Below are positions 1 to 12,558 of a stretch of DNA of 64,000 bases, piece after piece. Location of the stretch: assembly GCA_009763385.1 (NCBI GenBank), contig CM019826.1, positions 78,053,055 through 78,117,054 of the forward strand, in the 5' to 3' direction. Source of the stretch: Coix lacryma-jobi var. lacryma-jobi. Its lineage: Eukaryota; Streptophyta; Magnoliopsida; Poales; Poaceae. The first letter of the stretch is position 1; each line of letters begins with the position of its first letter. Position numbers and translations under genes: made by a program. The notes below the pieces were generated by a model. That model searched no databases. It was not told where the DNA came from and saw only the letters and a list, made by a program, of their open reading frames with translations.

Positions 1-1387
1 TTCGGTTCTTAAATTCTATATCTTTTGAAAATTTTTGAATGTTATATACTTGCCTAAGTAATTATCCCATGAGTAAAAATGATAAAATCTGCTTAAAAAT
101 GTTGGAACCTGGATAAGAAATAAAACATGCCATGCAAATGCTATTGTTATAGTTATAATAACTAGTTTTATCTAAGTTGTAGCTTTTGTGGGTTGCACAT
201 GTTTTAACTAAAATCATTCTTACTGAATAAAGTTAGTTAGAAATGGAGTAATTCTTTAAACTTGTTAAGGAGAAATTAGGACCTAATCTGGAGGATTTCT
301 TTTAAAAATCATGAAAACCTTGCTAAAAGTTCCTCCTGGTTTTTATCCCATCCCACCACTAGCCAAATATTTGTTAGTCCAAACCACAAAGAGCTTTGTT
401 TGTGTTGAGCTTTGTTAGACCTCATAGATCTTAGTAGAGAAGCTTATCATTTCTTTTGATCAAGATACACACACCCACCATAAATTGCTTACTCTCCAAT
501 TTGGAAGTTTGCAACCACCAAATAAATTGCTCATTCTCTACACTGGAGATATGCAATACCTTGCCAAACATTCCATTGCTAGCCTTATGCTATTCCTACG
601 CTGGGAATAAGCATTTCTCTCTCTTCGCCCTTTTCACTTCTAAAATCCTTTCCTATAGACAGTCTGGGGAATTCTAGAGCTAAAAAAGCGAGATATGAAA
701 AAAAAGTGAGCAAAGTAGCTCAAGAGAGGACTATGTACTAAGAAAATGTGAGGACACATTTTTGTCTACTCACTATGTATCGAGTAAAAAAGAGAAAAAA
801 AAGAAAAAAAGAAAAAAAAGAGAGAGTTATCATTAGGTCTAGCCCCAAAAATTAAATAGGAACGATTATGAAATATCTCTCTATACACTTCCACATAACC
901 ACACATGCACATCTTGATCAATATTTATGATTTGTTGCTCCTTATGATCTGAGTGTCTAGCTCAGCAATAAACATTATGCAATTTGCTCATGATTCTTAG
1001 CCTACCTATAACTCCACATATCATTCTTTAGAAATAGGAGAGGCTACATTTTGGCCTAAGTGAGGATTTAAACACCATTGAGTGATTGAGTGAATCTTGG
1101 AGGACTTAAGCAAGTTTTTATCTTTTGAAAAACTTAAAAAACCTCAAGACAGAATCCTAGTCAAACCTAAGCAAGATAAAAGTTTCCTATCTACCGCTTT
1201 ATTTCACTCTTGCATGTTTGAAGTGAAAAGCTGTAAGCCCCACATTGCTATGATTAATGATATACACTAAGTTATTTCTCACTATACAATATGCACCTGT
1301 ATACATCTTAAGTGCTATCTATTTCATGCTCTATGCTTAAACCGCATTGTTGCTCGAGGACGAGCAACAGGTTAGCTTGGGGGAGGT
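1..1387 (+). mobile_element. 3' internal non-coding part of an Athila-type element (family A), truncated by window start
   Basis: This AT-rich stretch is closely similar, base for base over most of its length, to 40611-41971, the 3' internal part of the more complete family A element. It holds no supportable gene; the short frame at 456-677 is not conserved as a protein. It ends in a hairpin and a purine-rich tract directly before an LTR, which fixes orientation as plus strand. Coding parts of this copy lie outside the window. Confidence 0.85.
1349..1387 (+). promoter_or_regulatory. Pre-PPT hairpin and polypurine tract
   Basis: GTTGCTCGAGGACGAGCAAC (1349-1368) folds into an 8-bp stem with an AGGA loop. 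It is followed by the purine-rich gttagcttgggggagg and then the LTR at 1388. A polypurine tract here primes plus-strand DNA synthesis in LTR retrotransposons; the hairpin role is unknown. The same arrangement stands at 21156-21192, 41933-41971 and, on the minus strand, 29582-29620. Confidence 0.7.
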
Positions 1388-3242
1388 TGTTGATGGTCCT
1401 TAAACACTTGTTTTACCATCAACATTTTACCCAAAAATTCACCAAAAAGGCATGAAAAGTAGTCAAATAGGTTTCAAACTAACAAAATTCCACATGTCCA
1501 TAGATTTTTATTTGAATGTAGGATTTGGACCAAATTTAGAGAATGGACCCACCAGGGGCCGAGATCACTCACCAGGGCCCATTTGGGCCCTAGTGGGGTG
1601 GCGCCCGCCACCTAGGTGGCGCCCAAACTTCTCCCCTGCCACGTCACTGATCCGTGTGACCACCCCAGGGCCAAATCTTAGCCCTCGGTCACTAGGTCGG
1701 TGGCATCGGATGGCTCAGGAGGGAGTGGTGTGGATCATGCATGCTGCCATGCAAAGAAGCACATGTTGAATTAAAGAAGCACATGCTTAATTCTTCTCCA
1801 CCATTGATCTGAAGGAGATTACGATCCAAGGGCTCTCATCCATCATCATGCGGATCGATGATGTGGCGGTGGAGTAGCCCCTACTCCACCTCTCTACTAT
1901 AAATACCCCCCTGGAGGCGTCACTTCACAAAAAGCAAGGATAGGAAGGAAAGAAGAAAGCAAGGCTAATAGCTTGGGATTTAGCCAAGCTTAGGCATGTA
2001 GGTAGCTAGTAGAGCAAGGCATCCTTGCCTCATTGCCCTCGCGGAAGCGCTGCTCCAGGCTTAGCTCAAGAGTAGAGGCGTGCGAGTAATCGGTCCTGAA
2101 GTTGGGAAGAGTCTTCCTTCATCTCCGGTTCAGGTTATGCTCTTGTAACTCAAGCACTTTACTATATTCTAGTTCATCATTTCAAGCATTACTTTATTCT
2201 CCTTACCAGTATTGAGTAGTATACTTGATTGATTGCTTGAGTACCTAGCTATCCTACATTTCAATTCACTTAGCCATAATAGTTAATCTCTAGTGTGCTT
2301 AGTGTTTGATCTTTGCCAATAGGTTGCTTAGTTAGTTTAGTGTTTATCTTATTAAGTCAAGTATTTGCTCTGACGTCCGCAGGGGTGTCTCTATTCTAGG
2401 CCAGGATAGAGATAGTTAGAATATAATTAGGCATGGTGCTTAGTTATAGACTTACCTTCAGATACGGCTAGGCCCCCAGATAGCTGTGGTAGCAAGCAAG
2501 TGGTGACAGCCCTGTGCGCCTTGAATTCCACCACGTAGTTGGTCTAGTTTAACAGTAAGGCTCGTTGTGCTAGCGTTCAACCTAAGTCAGTGGTAAAGGC
2601 TAGTACGCCTCGGTACTTGACAAGATAGGAATAAAACTATACTTAACTTGGTTGCTTATTTGGCATTTGCATATCTTGCTTCGTAGTTATCTAGGAGTAG
2701 TTATTAGTTATTAGTTAGTTATCCTTAGTTATCTTTTCCCCCTATCTACCTATCCATCCACCTTACCTTAACCATTCATTTCATCCTGACCTATCCACTC
2801 ATAAATTCTTTGTAGCCTTTCATCTCCTCTCTTCTCTTCTCTCCTTTTCCCTTTTCCTATTCTTTGACTCTCATCCCCTCCTTGACTCAACTCATACACC
2901 ACCCTAGCCTTCCTTTGGGATCAAATAAATCGACACCTGGTACTCCCAGGCGAAGTGCTACTATGATAGTTCTGTGCGCTTGCAGAATCTCCTCCAGGTA
3001 GATTGCAATCTCTCTAGCTATCACCTACTAGTGTCAGGATTGATAACCCCATTTGACATTAGTAGATAGCTGCTTTAGCTTCACTCCTTTAGGTATAGTT
3101 ACTGGACTTGGTACAAGTATTTCTGGCGTCGTTGCCAGGAATAGATTCCATAGTCTACTCCTAGTAACGACGTTAGCAAGTGTCAACAAGCATTTCTGGG
3201 TCGTTGCCGGGGATAGTTGCCTAGCTCTATCTTTAGTGAAGT
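1388..3242 (+). repeat. 3' LTR of family A Athila-type element, 3' end truncated
   Basis: It begins TGTTGATGGTCC and matches the LTRs at 36331-38242 and 41972-43844 and the minus-strand solo LTR at 7709-9684. The full family LTR ends ...GAACTACCAACA, but this copy stops after ttagtgaagt at about 3242, so roughly the last 15 bases are missing and Sirevirus gag follows at once. A TATA box (ctataaata) lies near 1897. Two primer-binding-site-like copies lie inside the LTR end (about 3112-3143 and 3186-3215). Confidence 0.85.
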
Positions 3243-4585
3243 GGAGTTTGGTTTCTCACTCGGCTTAAGGCCACTAAACTCACCAATCTTCCCGAAAGAG
3301 GTAGCACTCTCTATACCCTAAACAAAACCAACACCAGAACCTCCAGCAGCATGTTTGAATTGAGCAATCATCATCCCAAGCTACGGCTCACCACAAGACA
3401 CCCATGACAAAATGGTCTGAAGGTATGTGTTTTCTTCCTCGGTTTGCATCTTGTCATGCTTCACATTTGCAATCTATGTCTCCGAACCCACACACAAGGC
3501 ACACCTAGACACACAAGTGCTACCCGAGCTGGCCTTCTCAAGAGACACAATCTTGGCATTCTTCTCTGCCAACTCGGATTGCAAGCCTGCACAAGACTTG
3601 CACGCACCCAGCAACATGGGTCTAGCCCTAAGGTCATCCACCTCTCCAACCAAAGCAACATACTTCCCCCTCAAGGTGAGAAGGTCAGTCATGTGCTTGG
3701 AGCACATCTCACACACATCCTCCTCGGTCACGACAACGGTGGACTTGACAGACTCAAGCTCCTTCACCGCATCCTCCCACTTGTGCCTAAACTCCTTCCT
3801 CTCTCTAGCAGCACGCCTTAGCAACTCGTCTTGACTAAGTAAGGCAGTAGTAAGTTTCTCAACCTCAGCAGAGAGTTCATTGGGAGTTTGAGGTACCTGG
3901 GAGGAGTCGTCGTTTTGAGGAATCTCCTCCAGCTCGCAGTTGACCTCATCGCCGAGGGCCATGGTGCAGAAGCCCTCGTCGTCGGCGAAGAAGCAAAGAC
4001 CGTTCTGCTTGTCCTCAATCTTCTTCTTCTCGGACACATCATCGCTTGAAGCAGTGGAGTCATCATCCGAGTCATTGACGTCGCTGAGCATGGCGAAGAA
4101 GGCACGCTGCTCGGCCTGGGCCTTCTCCAAGTACTTCTCCTTGATGTACTCCTTGTTGAAGTCGCCATTCCGCTTGTGCTTTACGGAGACGTACTTCTCC
4201 TTGCGCTTGCCAGAGTCGTACTTGTGGCCGTGATCCGCCTTGCCGAAAGCTTGCTTGTTCTTCTTCGGGCAATTGGCGATGAAGTGGTCTGAGCCTCCAC
4301 ACTCGTAACAGCAACCTAGTCCTCCTCCGCGGCGCCGGTTCATGCGGTTGTTGTGGAACCGCAAGTATCGGTTGGCAAGCAGAGCCAACTCGTCGTCCAC
4401 AATGAACTCCAGCTGCTCCTCTGTGATAGAAAGAAGAGAAGACAATGCAAAGCCTCCAGAGGGGTTAGCAGAAGAGCTAGAAACCAAAGCCATCGACGGC
4501 CGAGGAGGATTTTCATAAGAAGCCCTCGCATTGGCATCAATCTCACTGGACTTGAGCTTACTAAAGAGCTCATCGCAAGTGAGAG
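3243..4585 (-). pseudogene. gag: Sirevirus (Ty1/copia) gag, C-terminal half
   Basis: Read on the minus strand from 4585, this continues a copia gag from its FSKLKSSEID motif. A long open frame from 4493 to 3474 (339 residues from its Met) holds a CCHC zinc knuckle, CYECGGSDHFIANC at residues 62-75, then an acidic stretch and a probable coiled coil near residues 200-320. After 3474 the frame is broken but the typical PQLGMMI segment is still readable near 3370. The knuckle would bind genomic RNA in the virus-like particle. The N-terminal half is at 46849-47430; the gap is caused by a later insertion with TSD gagag/aagag. The 3' side is cut by the family A LTR at 3242, so no copia pol is visible. 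Confidence 0.85.
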
Positions 4586-7500
4586 TGTAACACCCTAGGT
4601 GTTAAGCAACTCTAAATGCATAACCTGACATAGCATGAGCATGACATCATATCATTTCATGTGCATTTTGTGTGTATGTTTGTTTAAGTCCTTGCCTAGT
4701 TTCTAGTATAGATATGAATTGCTTTGTTTTTCTGACCAAGTGCCTTAAACCAATGTTGTAGATCTTGGCAAAAGGAACATCTTTGCTTAAAAGCACTTTT
4801 TCAGAAAAAGTCATTTAATGTTTATTTCTTGCATTATAAAATTGGGCTAGGAGTGAAATTCTTTTTCCAGGCAGAATTTGGACTTGAGCCTTAAAGATGA
4901 ATTGTTCCTTGCAAAAATTCTAAGCAACTTTTCTTTTAGGACCTTTTCCTAATTCGACTTAGTTTGGGAGATATAGGGTAGAAAAGAAATGAACAAAAAC
5001 CTATTTTGTTTTAACCCTGGTGGGGCCTGCACGTTAGTCTCTTCTCCCTCCTCCTCGCGCGTGTGCCTCCTGACTCTACGCACCCATACGCTGGCGCCCC
5101 TGCAGCGCCCGTGAGCCTGCCTTGTAGGCCGCCCAAACCGCCGCTCGCCGCCCACAGTTTTTACCAAGACAACAACTCCTCTTGTCCCCTCTCTGCCCAG
5201 CCGTCGCCTGGCCGCCGCCGCGTCCGGTTGGGACGGCGAGACGGGAAGCGGCCAGGTGCATTACACCCGCGCAATGCATCGGCTTCGCCTTCTCCACCCC
5301 CCGCGTGAATCGACCGAGCCACTCACTCACTCTCTCATCCCCCTCTCTGCTCCATCTTCTCCAGCCAAGAACACCGCCGCCGCCCGCCGAACTCCGGCGA
5401 GCGATTCCTCGCTGCCTATAGCATCGTCCGCCAACCTCTCCACCTTAACCTCCTCTCTCACCTGCACGGGTTGGTCTCCCTTCTCCTTCCCTCTTGCCGG
5501 CGGAACGCCGAGTGCCAACCTCGGACCTCCGTCATAGCCGCCGCCATGACCAAAGCGTGGTCCGGCCATCTCTGGCCAAACCACCCCAAACCAAGCTCTG
5601 TTCTAGCCTTCTCTACCTCTGTAGTTGCTTAGGGTTAGATGGAGACCTCTCTCTCTTGCCATGTTTCGGCCGGAACCGAGCCTTGCCACGGCAATGTCCG
5701 TCGCGGACCGCCGCCGTGCGTGGCGCCGAGCAATGTCGGGGCCGGCATGGCTCGATAGTCGCCCTAATAGGTTGCTTAGGGTTTGCTTGAGCTAGTGCTT
5801 GTGTCGCCGAGCCTCGGAATCGCCGGGCGAAGCCTCGCCGTCGTGTCGTAGCGCCGCTGCTCCGCCATGGCCGCCGTCGAGCTTGCTCCGGTGAGCCCCT
5901 AGCGTGGAGACTTAGCCAACCGTGTCTGCCTCGTGAAGGTGAGTTCAACGGTGGAGTTGGTTGTGCCGGAGACCTCACCGCCAGCGAGCTAGGGCCGGTC
6001 AATGCCGGCGGGATGCCGAGCACGGTGACGCGTGGGTCCGGTTGACCGCTGACACGTGGGTCACCTGACCGGTGGACCCCGCTAGCAGTGTCTGGGAGAG
6101 AGCAAGAGAAGAGTCTGTGTGCACTAACGCTCGGGTTAGCCGGGTGTGTCTAGCATTTTGTCTAGTGTCTGCTGGTGCACAAAGCCGGGTGTCCCTAGCG
6201 TTTAGGTCGGGTTTTTCCTTAAATCAGTTTTTGCAGAAATGGATTAAAGGCTTATAAAATTCATACAAGTCTCATTTTAAGTCCAAATGATGTGAAACAA
6301 ATTTTGTTGTGCTGGAAATGAATAGAGCTACCTGTTAAAAATATTGGATGCATATTTTGTAATACTTGTATATGCTATTTAAATTAATTTAGGAATTGGC
6401 TGTTAACTTAGAAAATGCATAACTAATTCTGTGTAGCTCAGAAAAATGTGATTCCAATTTTGTTAGGTTTGTATGGATGAGTAGTATCTGAGTATGTTCT
6501 GTAAAAATTATTGACAATAACATTTAATGTGTTTAAATATTGTTTTCTTACATGATTTTTAGTAATTAAACTGTAAATGATATGAACCTGATAATTTTTG
6601 TAGACTGCTCTATTACTGAGAAGTTCAGAAGAAAAATGTGAAATTTGTTGTTTGGCACTTTTTGCTAGGATGTGTAGCTCAAAGCACCTTTTCACCATGT
6701 TGTTTGTCTTTTTCATAGAGAATAGTGTTTAAGTCCAAATGACATGAAATTTGGACAGTGGACTGAATCTTATGTTGTTAACCTGCAGTAATTTTTGTAG
6801 TTTTTTCTGGAACTGTTTGTGATGGGTTGCTGTTATAAGCATGTTTCAATGGGTTGTTGGGTGAGTAAGTAAATGATAAATAAAATAAATAAGTAGATAA
6901 TGTTGTGATGATTAAGTGTCTTAAACTCTTAATTGACTGCTTAGGAAGGTTAAATGAGTGATTTGGTGACAAGGTAGTTAGGAGTCAACTGGATGATGTT
7001 GACTACCTTGTTGAAGAAAATGAAGTAGATGACATGTGTTTATCTCCTGAATAGTCTTTATCCAATGTTGCATCACATAAGCATTCCATGTGCATTCATC
7101 CTGTTTATACACGTTTATGCATCATACATGATCGGCAGAAGAGACCCAGAAACCGCCGCAGCAGGAAGAGCCGAGCCTGGAGGAGACCTTGCTCGAGGAG
7201 ACCGGAGAGGTCGACGCCGAGGAACTTCCCGAGTGCCAAGACCAACGCCCGTCTAACTTCGAGAGAGGCAAGCCCCAGAGCATTTAACTCCTATGGTTTG
7301 CAAATTGCTTATAAATTAACTCGATATGCTTGTTGCATTAGGTTTATAGGAGTTGATTGCTACCGTTTTTGCATTATTACTATACCTTGTCCACCGCAAT
7401 TATTATCTTGATATCCCTTTTAGGTCTAGGTTCGTTATATGCTTAGCCATGCTTAGACCGGTAAAAGTCGGGTGATTTCCTGTCCCCCGCATATAGGTGG

Positions 7501-7708
7501 ATACTGATCATGACTAGCCTGGTGCTATCTTTGAAATAACCATGTGATAATTAATTTGAGACCGGGCGGGATGGTGGAGTAGCAGGACATGGGTTTTGTG
7601 TGCTAGTAGACTCCCGTCTGTGTCGCATAGGACCCGTTTCGGGAAGTGTCCCTTCAGTCAAATTGAACGCATCAATCACTTAATGGAGTAGGTCGGAGTA
7701 CCTCCCAT
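4586..7708 (+). repeat. Long LTR, left segment
   Basis: First 3.1 kb of the split long LTR. It includes a GC- and CpG-rich kilobase (about 5030-6060) followed by AT-rich sequence. Short open frames in the GC-rich part look like composition artefacts: they overlap on both strands and show no recognisable domain. Nothing else is supportable here. Confidence 0.7.
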
Positions 7709-9684
7709 TGTTGGTAGTTCTTAACTTGACTAAAGATAGAGGTAGGCAACTATCCCCGGTAACGGCCCAGAAATGCTTGTTGACACTTGACAAAGTTGTG
7801 ACTACGAGTAGACTATGGAATCTACCCCTGACAACGGCGCCAGAAATGCTTGTAACAAGTTCAGTCACTATACCTAAAGGAGTGAAGCTAAAGCAGCTAT
7901 CTACTAATGTCAAATGGGGTTGTCAATCCCGACACTAGTAGGAGCTAGCTAGAGAGAATGCAATCTACCAGGAGGAGATTCTGCAAGCGCACAGAACTAT
8001 CGTAGTAGCACTTCCCTGGGAGTACCAGGTGTCGATTTATTTGATCCCAAAGGAAGGCTAGAGTGGTGTATGAGTCGAGTCAAGGAGGGGATGAGAGTCG
8101 AAGAATAAGAAAAGGGAAAGATGAAAAGTAAAGAGAGGAGATGAAAGGCTAGAAAGAATATATGGGTGGATAGGTAAGGATGAAATGAAATGGCTAAGGT
8201 ATGGTGGATGGATAGATAGATAAGGAGAATAGGATAACTAATGATAACTAACTAATAACTACTAACTACTCCTAGACAACTACGAAGCAAGATAACTACG
8301 AAGCAAGATAGGCAAATGTCAATTAAGCAACCAAGTTAAGTATAGTTTTATTCCTATCTTATCAAGTATCGAGGCGTACTAGCCTTTACCACTGACTTAG
8401 GTTGAACGCTAGCACAACGAGCCTTACTGTTAAACTGGGCCAACTACGTGGTGGAATTCAAGGCGCACAGGGCTGTCACCACCTGCTTGCTACCACAGCT
8501 ATCTGGGGGTCCAGCCGTATCTGAAGGTAAGTCTATAACTAATCAGCACGCTTAATTATATTCTAACTATCTCTACCCTAGCATTGAATAGAGACACCCT
8601 TGCGGACGTCAGAGCAAATACTTGACTTAATAAGATAAACACTAAACTAACTAAGCAACCTATTGGCAAAGATCAAACACTAAGCTCACTAGAGATTAAC
8701 TACTATGGCTAAGTGAATTGAACTGTAGGATAGCTAGGCCACACTCAAGGCACTTAATAAAGTAATACTGAAAGTAATACTCAAAGTAATACTAAAGTAA
8801 TATTGGAATAATGATATGTGTACCTGAGATATAAGAGAGCAAACCAGACTGGAGACGCCGGGAAATCAACCGACCTCCGATGCCAGTCACTCGCACCCGC
8901 TTCTCTCTTAGCAAGCTCTACGCGACTATACCACTGGTCAGGGCTGAGCTGTGCTAAACAAAGAGCCGCGCTGCAACGAGGGCACTAGAGCTATGCTCTT
9001 TCTACTAGCTAACCTACTTGCCTAAGCCCTCTGAGCTTCTAACCTAGCTCTCACTTGCTTTCTTGCTTCTTGTGTGTCTTGCTTCTAATGAAGTGATGCC
9101 TCCAGGGGGTATTTATAGCCTTGTGGAGTGAGGGGGGTACTTATATGTGGAAGCCAACCGACCTAGGGCAAACCCTAGTGGCGGGCGCCAGCCCTAGGTG
9201 GCGGCCGCCACCCCCCTGGCCGTTGGATGCACCGTCATTGATCCTACGGCCTCCAGGGACTCCTCCAAGGCGGTGGCTAGGTCGGTTGCATGTCCAGATA
9301 ACCGTCATTCGGTCATGATCCATGCCACTCCCCTCCTGAGCCCTCCGATGCCACTGACCTAGTGACCAAGGGCCAAGATTTGGCCTTGGGGTGGTCACAC
9401 GGATCAGTGACGTGGCAGGGGGAGGTTTGGGCCTCTCCTTGTGGCGGGCGCCACCTAGGGGTGGCGGGCGCCACCCCACTAGGGCCCAAATGGGCCCTGC
9501 TGAGTGGTCTCGGCCCCTGGTGGGTTCATGCTCCAAATTTGGTCCAAATCCTGCATTCAAATCAAAATCTATGGACATGTGGAATTCGGTTAGTTTGAAA
9601 CCTATTTGACTACATTTCATGCCTCTTTGGTGAATTTTAGGGTAACATGTTGATGGTAAAACATGTGTTTAAGGACCATCAACA
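7709..9684 (-). mobile_element. Solo LTR of Athila-type family A
   Basis: On the minus strand this starts TGTTGATGGTCC at 9684 and ends CTACCAACA at 7709, matching the LTRs at 1388, 36331 and 41972. Flanks cccat (7704-7708) and cccgt (9685-9689) are a TSD with one transition. There is no internal region on either side, so LTR-LTR recombination removed it. Two primer-binding-site-like copies lie at the LTR 3' end (about 7755-7785 and 7826-7853). The 5' hairpin arms TGTTGATGGT and ACCATCAACA are intact. Paired GC palindromes occur at 9178-9213 and 9441-9475. Confidence 0.9.
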
Positions 9685-9689
9685 CCCGT

Positions 9690-10170
9690 GAAGCCGAGTA
9701 AGGTTATTCGAGCCGGTGATGCAGATGTTGACGCCTAACACCCAGGGCCTCAAATGTACTGTGGGCAACTATCCTGAGCAACCTGGCATGGTCCGTGGAC
9801 AAGCGAGGCCTGACTGACCTGGCATGACAGATAACCCCGGTGTAGAAGGGCCCATGGCCGTCCCGCGCGTTGTGTTCTCGAATCTCCTGAGTGGCAGCCG
9901 ACGGCTACCGAGCGCAGGTGTGATTGGGTGAGTGTGCAACATTTTATTCCCAGCTAGGTAGGAATCGATTATAATCGCCATCGCTCCTGGACAGTGAGTA
10001 ATTGACTGTAGATCACTACCCGTAGAACTTATGGAACTAAAGATGGTTATGATGTTGAATCTGAAAGGCTATTGATGAAATAGTCACTGTTGCTTGAGTA
10101 AGTAGTCAAGTGCCTGCTATAGTTCAGGTGCAAACCTAGTAAGTTAGAATTAATTATAAAAGTGACTGCC
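9690..10170 (+). repeat. Long LTR, middle segment
   Basis: Continuation of the chromovirus-like LTR between the family A solo LTR and the Tat insertion. No coding capacity is seen. It ends in ctgcc (10166-10170), the 5-bp target site duplicated at 46254-46258. Confidence 0.65.
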
Positions 10171-10656
10171 TATGGGGATATTACTCCCGTATACCCCCAT
10201 GGCACGACTTGGGCTCCTCTGCAGATACGGCCCAACCAGAAGGCCTTGTGGCCCATGACTAGGCTGTCGCAGCTACCAAGGACTCTCTTGATGACTTGCT
10301 CGACAAGGAAGATCCAGATAGATAGACCCGGATTCGTTGCCAAAAGGAACCGATTGTAATCTGTTACGATTCGGCAAGTTGTAACCCTGCTTCCCGGCTA
10401 TATAAGGCGAGCAGGGACCCCTTCTCGAAGGAACACACATCAACCCAGATCCCATCGGATCATCCAATCAGCAATACAAATCAACCACCAGAACACAGGA
10501 CGTAGGGTATTACGGCGACTTGCCGGCCCGAACCTGTCTAAATCGCCATCTCACGTCCCTGTGTCTACGCTTTGCAGACATCTCGCACGCCTCCGCCGCT
10601 CAATCTACTACCTTGGGCATACCCCTCGGTAGACTATCGACCATATTTCGTCGATA
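10171..10656 (+). repeat. Tat 5' LTR with TATA box
   Basis: Matches the 3' LTR (45768-46253) end to end. The first bases are TATGGGG instead of TGTGGGG, so the canonical TG is mutated, and the end is CGATA instead of CGACA. TATATAA at 10399-10405 is the likely core promoter, so transcription should start shortly after, near 10425-10440. Confidence 0.9.
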
Positions 10657-10658
10657 GC

Positions 10659-10676
10659 TGGCGCACCAGGTAGGGT
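10659..10676 (+). promoter_or_regulatory. Tat primer-binding site
   Basis: TGGCGCACCAGGTAGGGT starts two bases after the 5' LTR, at the place and with the TGG start expected for a tRNA 3'-end complement. It differs from the TGGCGCCGTTGCCGGGGA site of the Athila elements here, so the two lineages use different primers. I cannot name the tRNA with confidence. Confidence 0.65.
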
Positions 10677-10809
10677 GTGTGTGCTACGACATCATGATCT
10701 GCCAAGCGGTTACTTTCCCTTGCTCCATGGTTCTTCCGGAGGCTGGCACCACTTTTCAGATTAGATCTATGATCTTGACCTGGGCGACCACTCTCCTGCT
10801 CTGGAAACT

Positions 10810-12558
10810 GTGAAATCTACGCAGCTTCCTGCGCCAGACGCTCTGCCGTCCACCCACCGCATCTCCAAGGCGGCACGCCGCCCGCCGAGAATCGTCCATT
10901 GTGACGACCTAATCAAAGCCATTGACCGAGCCAACCAAGGAATCACAGAGTGCATCGACGCTATCGAGGTAGCTCGTATACAGCTTTCCGACCAATCTTG
11001 CCTTGAGCAATTTTCAGGTACACCATCAGGAGTTTCCAGCGCTCGTCCCACCCACCGCCCCAAATCGGATCTGCATCTGACTCGTCGCCGCACTTCGTCT
11101 CCAACGTCCATGCCCTTCGAGCTCCGCGGTGCGGCTCCTACATATCAGCATCAGGCGCTACGACAACTCTTCGACCAGCTCCAGACTTTTGGTCCCGACC
11201 AGATGGCGCCGACTAGCGTACAAAAGCGGGCGACCCCAGCACCACTCGTTGGCATGGTGACTCTCAAAGAGATCTCCGGTGACACTGTCTCCGCGACTTC
11301 GGCATCCAGATCTGCCACGACAAACGGCTCCATCTCCATGCGGTCTACGACCGTTATCTCCACCGACTCCGGAACCGACTTCCCACCGTACCGTGGTGGC
11401 ATCATCTTCAACGTCTCCGCCGACAATCCTCCACCTCCAAACGAAACGGAAGGCGAACGGGCCAATCGGGAGCAACGCAGCATCGACCGCCTGCATCGAT
11501 GTGACGACGAGCGACGCGACCAGGAGCGCCACGACCGGGAGCATCACGACAATGAATGACGCCGGGATCGCAACAATGTTGGAGGCCACGACCTCAACTA
11601 CGAATTCGACAGGGTCAACGATCAACCCGTTTACCCGACCCCAAGCACCGACCTCGCTGTCGTCTTCAACGAGCTCTCCAAGCTTCTGGTAACCCCGGAG
11701 CTACAGAAGGTTGTCTTCCACGTCAAGGCCGCCGCCTTGCAGTGCAACGAGAAAGGGCGCTACCTCTCACCCTCCGGATAATCGTACAGTGGAACGCTGC
11801 CAAGCCCGCATCCCTTGCGCCGAAGGCGAACGCTGCCACGTCGCGACCAGGAAGTCTCCCAAGGCAATCGCGCCCACGATCAAGCTCCGGCTCCCGATGC
11901 CTCGTCAGGGCCACGCCCCTTCACCGCCCAGCTCCGAGCCGTCCGATGGCCTCAGGGCTTCAAGGCTACCACGGTGGACAAGTACGATGGGAAGGCCAAC
12001 CCGGAGCAGTGGCTCACCAAGTACGAGATCGCCATTCAAGCAGCCGGAGGAGGACACGATGTGATGGCCAAGTACCTCCCCGTCATGCTATCGTCTTCAG
12101 CCAACAGCTGGCTCCACAAACTCGCCGAGAACACCATCGACACCTAGGAGCAACTGAAGGAAGTCTTCGTCAAGATGAACAGCGCTACCTGCGTTCAACC
12201 AGGAACACGCTACGATCTCCAAAACGTCCACTAGGAGCACATCGAAAGCCTCCGAAGCTACATTTGAAGATTCTCCAACATGCGCCTCACGATCCCAGAG
12301 ATTGCCAACGCGGAAGCCATCTCCACGTTCTCCAACGGCCTGCGCCACAAGGATCTCCGCGACAAGATCATCCGAAAGAAGGTAGCCATGGTCACCGAAC
12401 TGATGACGATCGCCAACTCCTACGCCGACGCCGACGACGCCCATCGCCACCATGAACGCCCGCATCACCGATCACGGTCCCAGGAGCGTCGTCATGATGA
12501 TGATCGCCGGAATGAACGGCGCAATGAAGGACGCGACCACCGCTCCAGGCAATGTGAC
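10810..12558 (+). pseudogene. gag: Tat gag, N-terminal and central part
   Basis: A single plus frame encodes the gag of a Tat-lineage element. A polar N-terminal region (10810-11556) is followed by the capsid-like core, with typical segments such as YDGKANPEQWLTKYEIAIQAA (cut here after 20 residues) near 11985. The frame is held but has in-frame stops at 11557, about 11779, 12145, about 12232 and about 12265. The start is unclear: 10810 is GTG, and an upstream in-frame stop lies near 10761. The C-terminal basic Arg/His/Asp-rich tail is cut by the Athila insertion and resumes at 22500 in the same frame when one copy of gtgac is ignored. Confidence 0.8.

Noticed and set aside
1452..1769. 105-residue frame repeated at 42036 and 36459
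   Set aside because: Repeated because it lies inside the same LTR family; the translation is the GC palindromes read as WRPPPRW and is not a protein of its own.
5063..6023. Several overlapping frames in GC-rich DNA that could pass for a host gene
   Set aside because: They overlap on both strands, have no domains and lie within the long LTR defined by both termini and a TSD.
11556..12455. 299-residue plus-strand frame rich in Arg, Pro and His
   Set aside because: Overlaps Tat gag in another frame; the conserved gag motifs lie in the frame of 10810, despite its stops.
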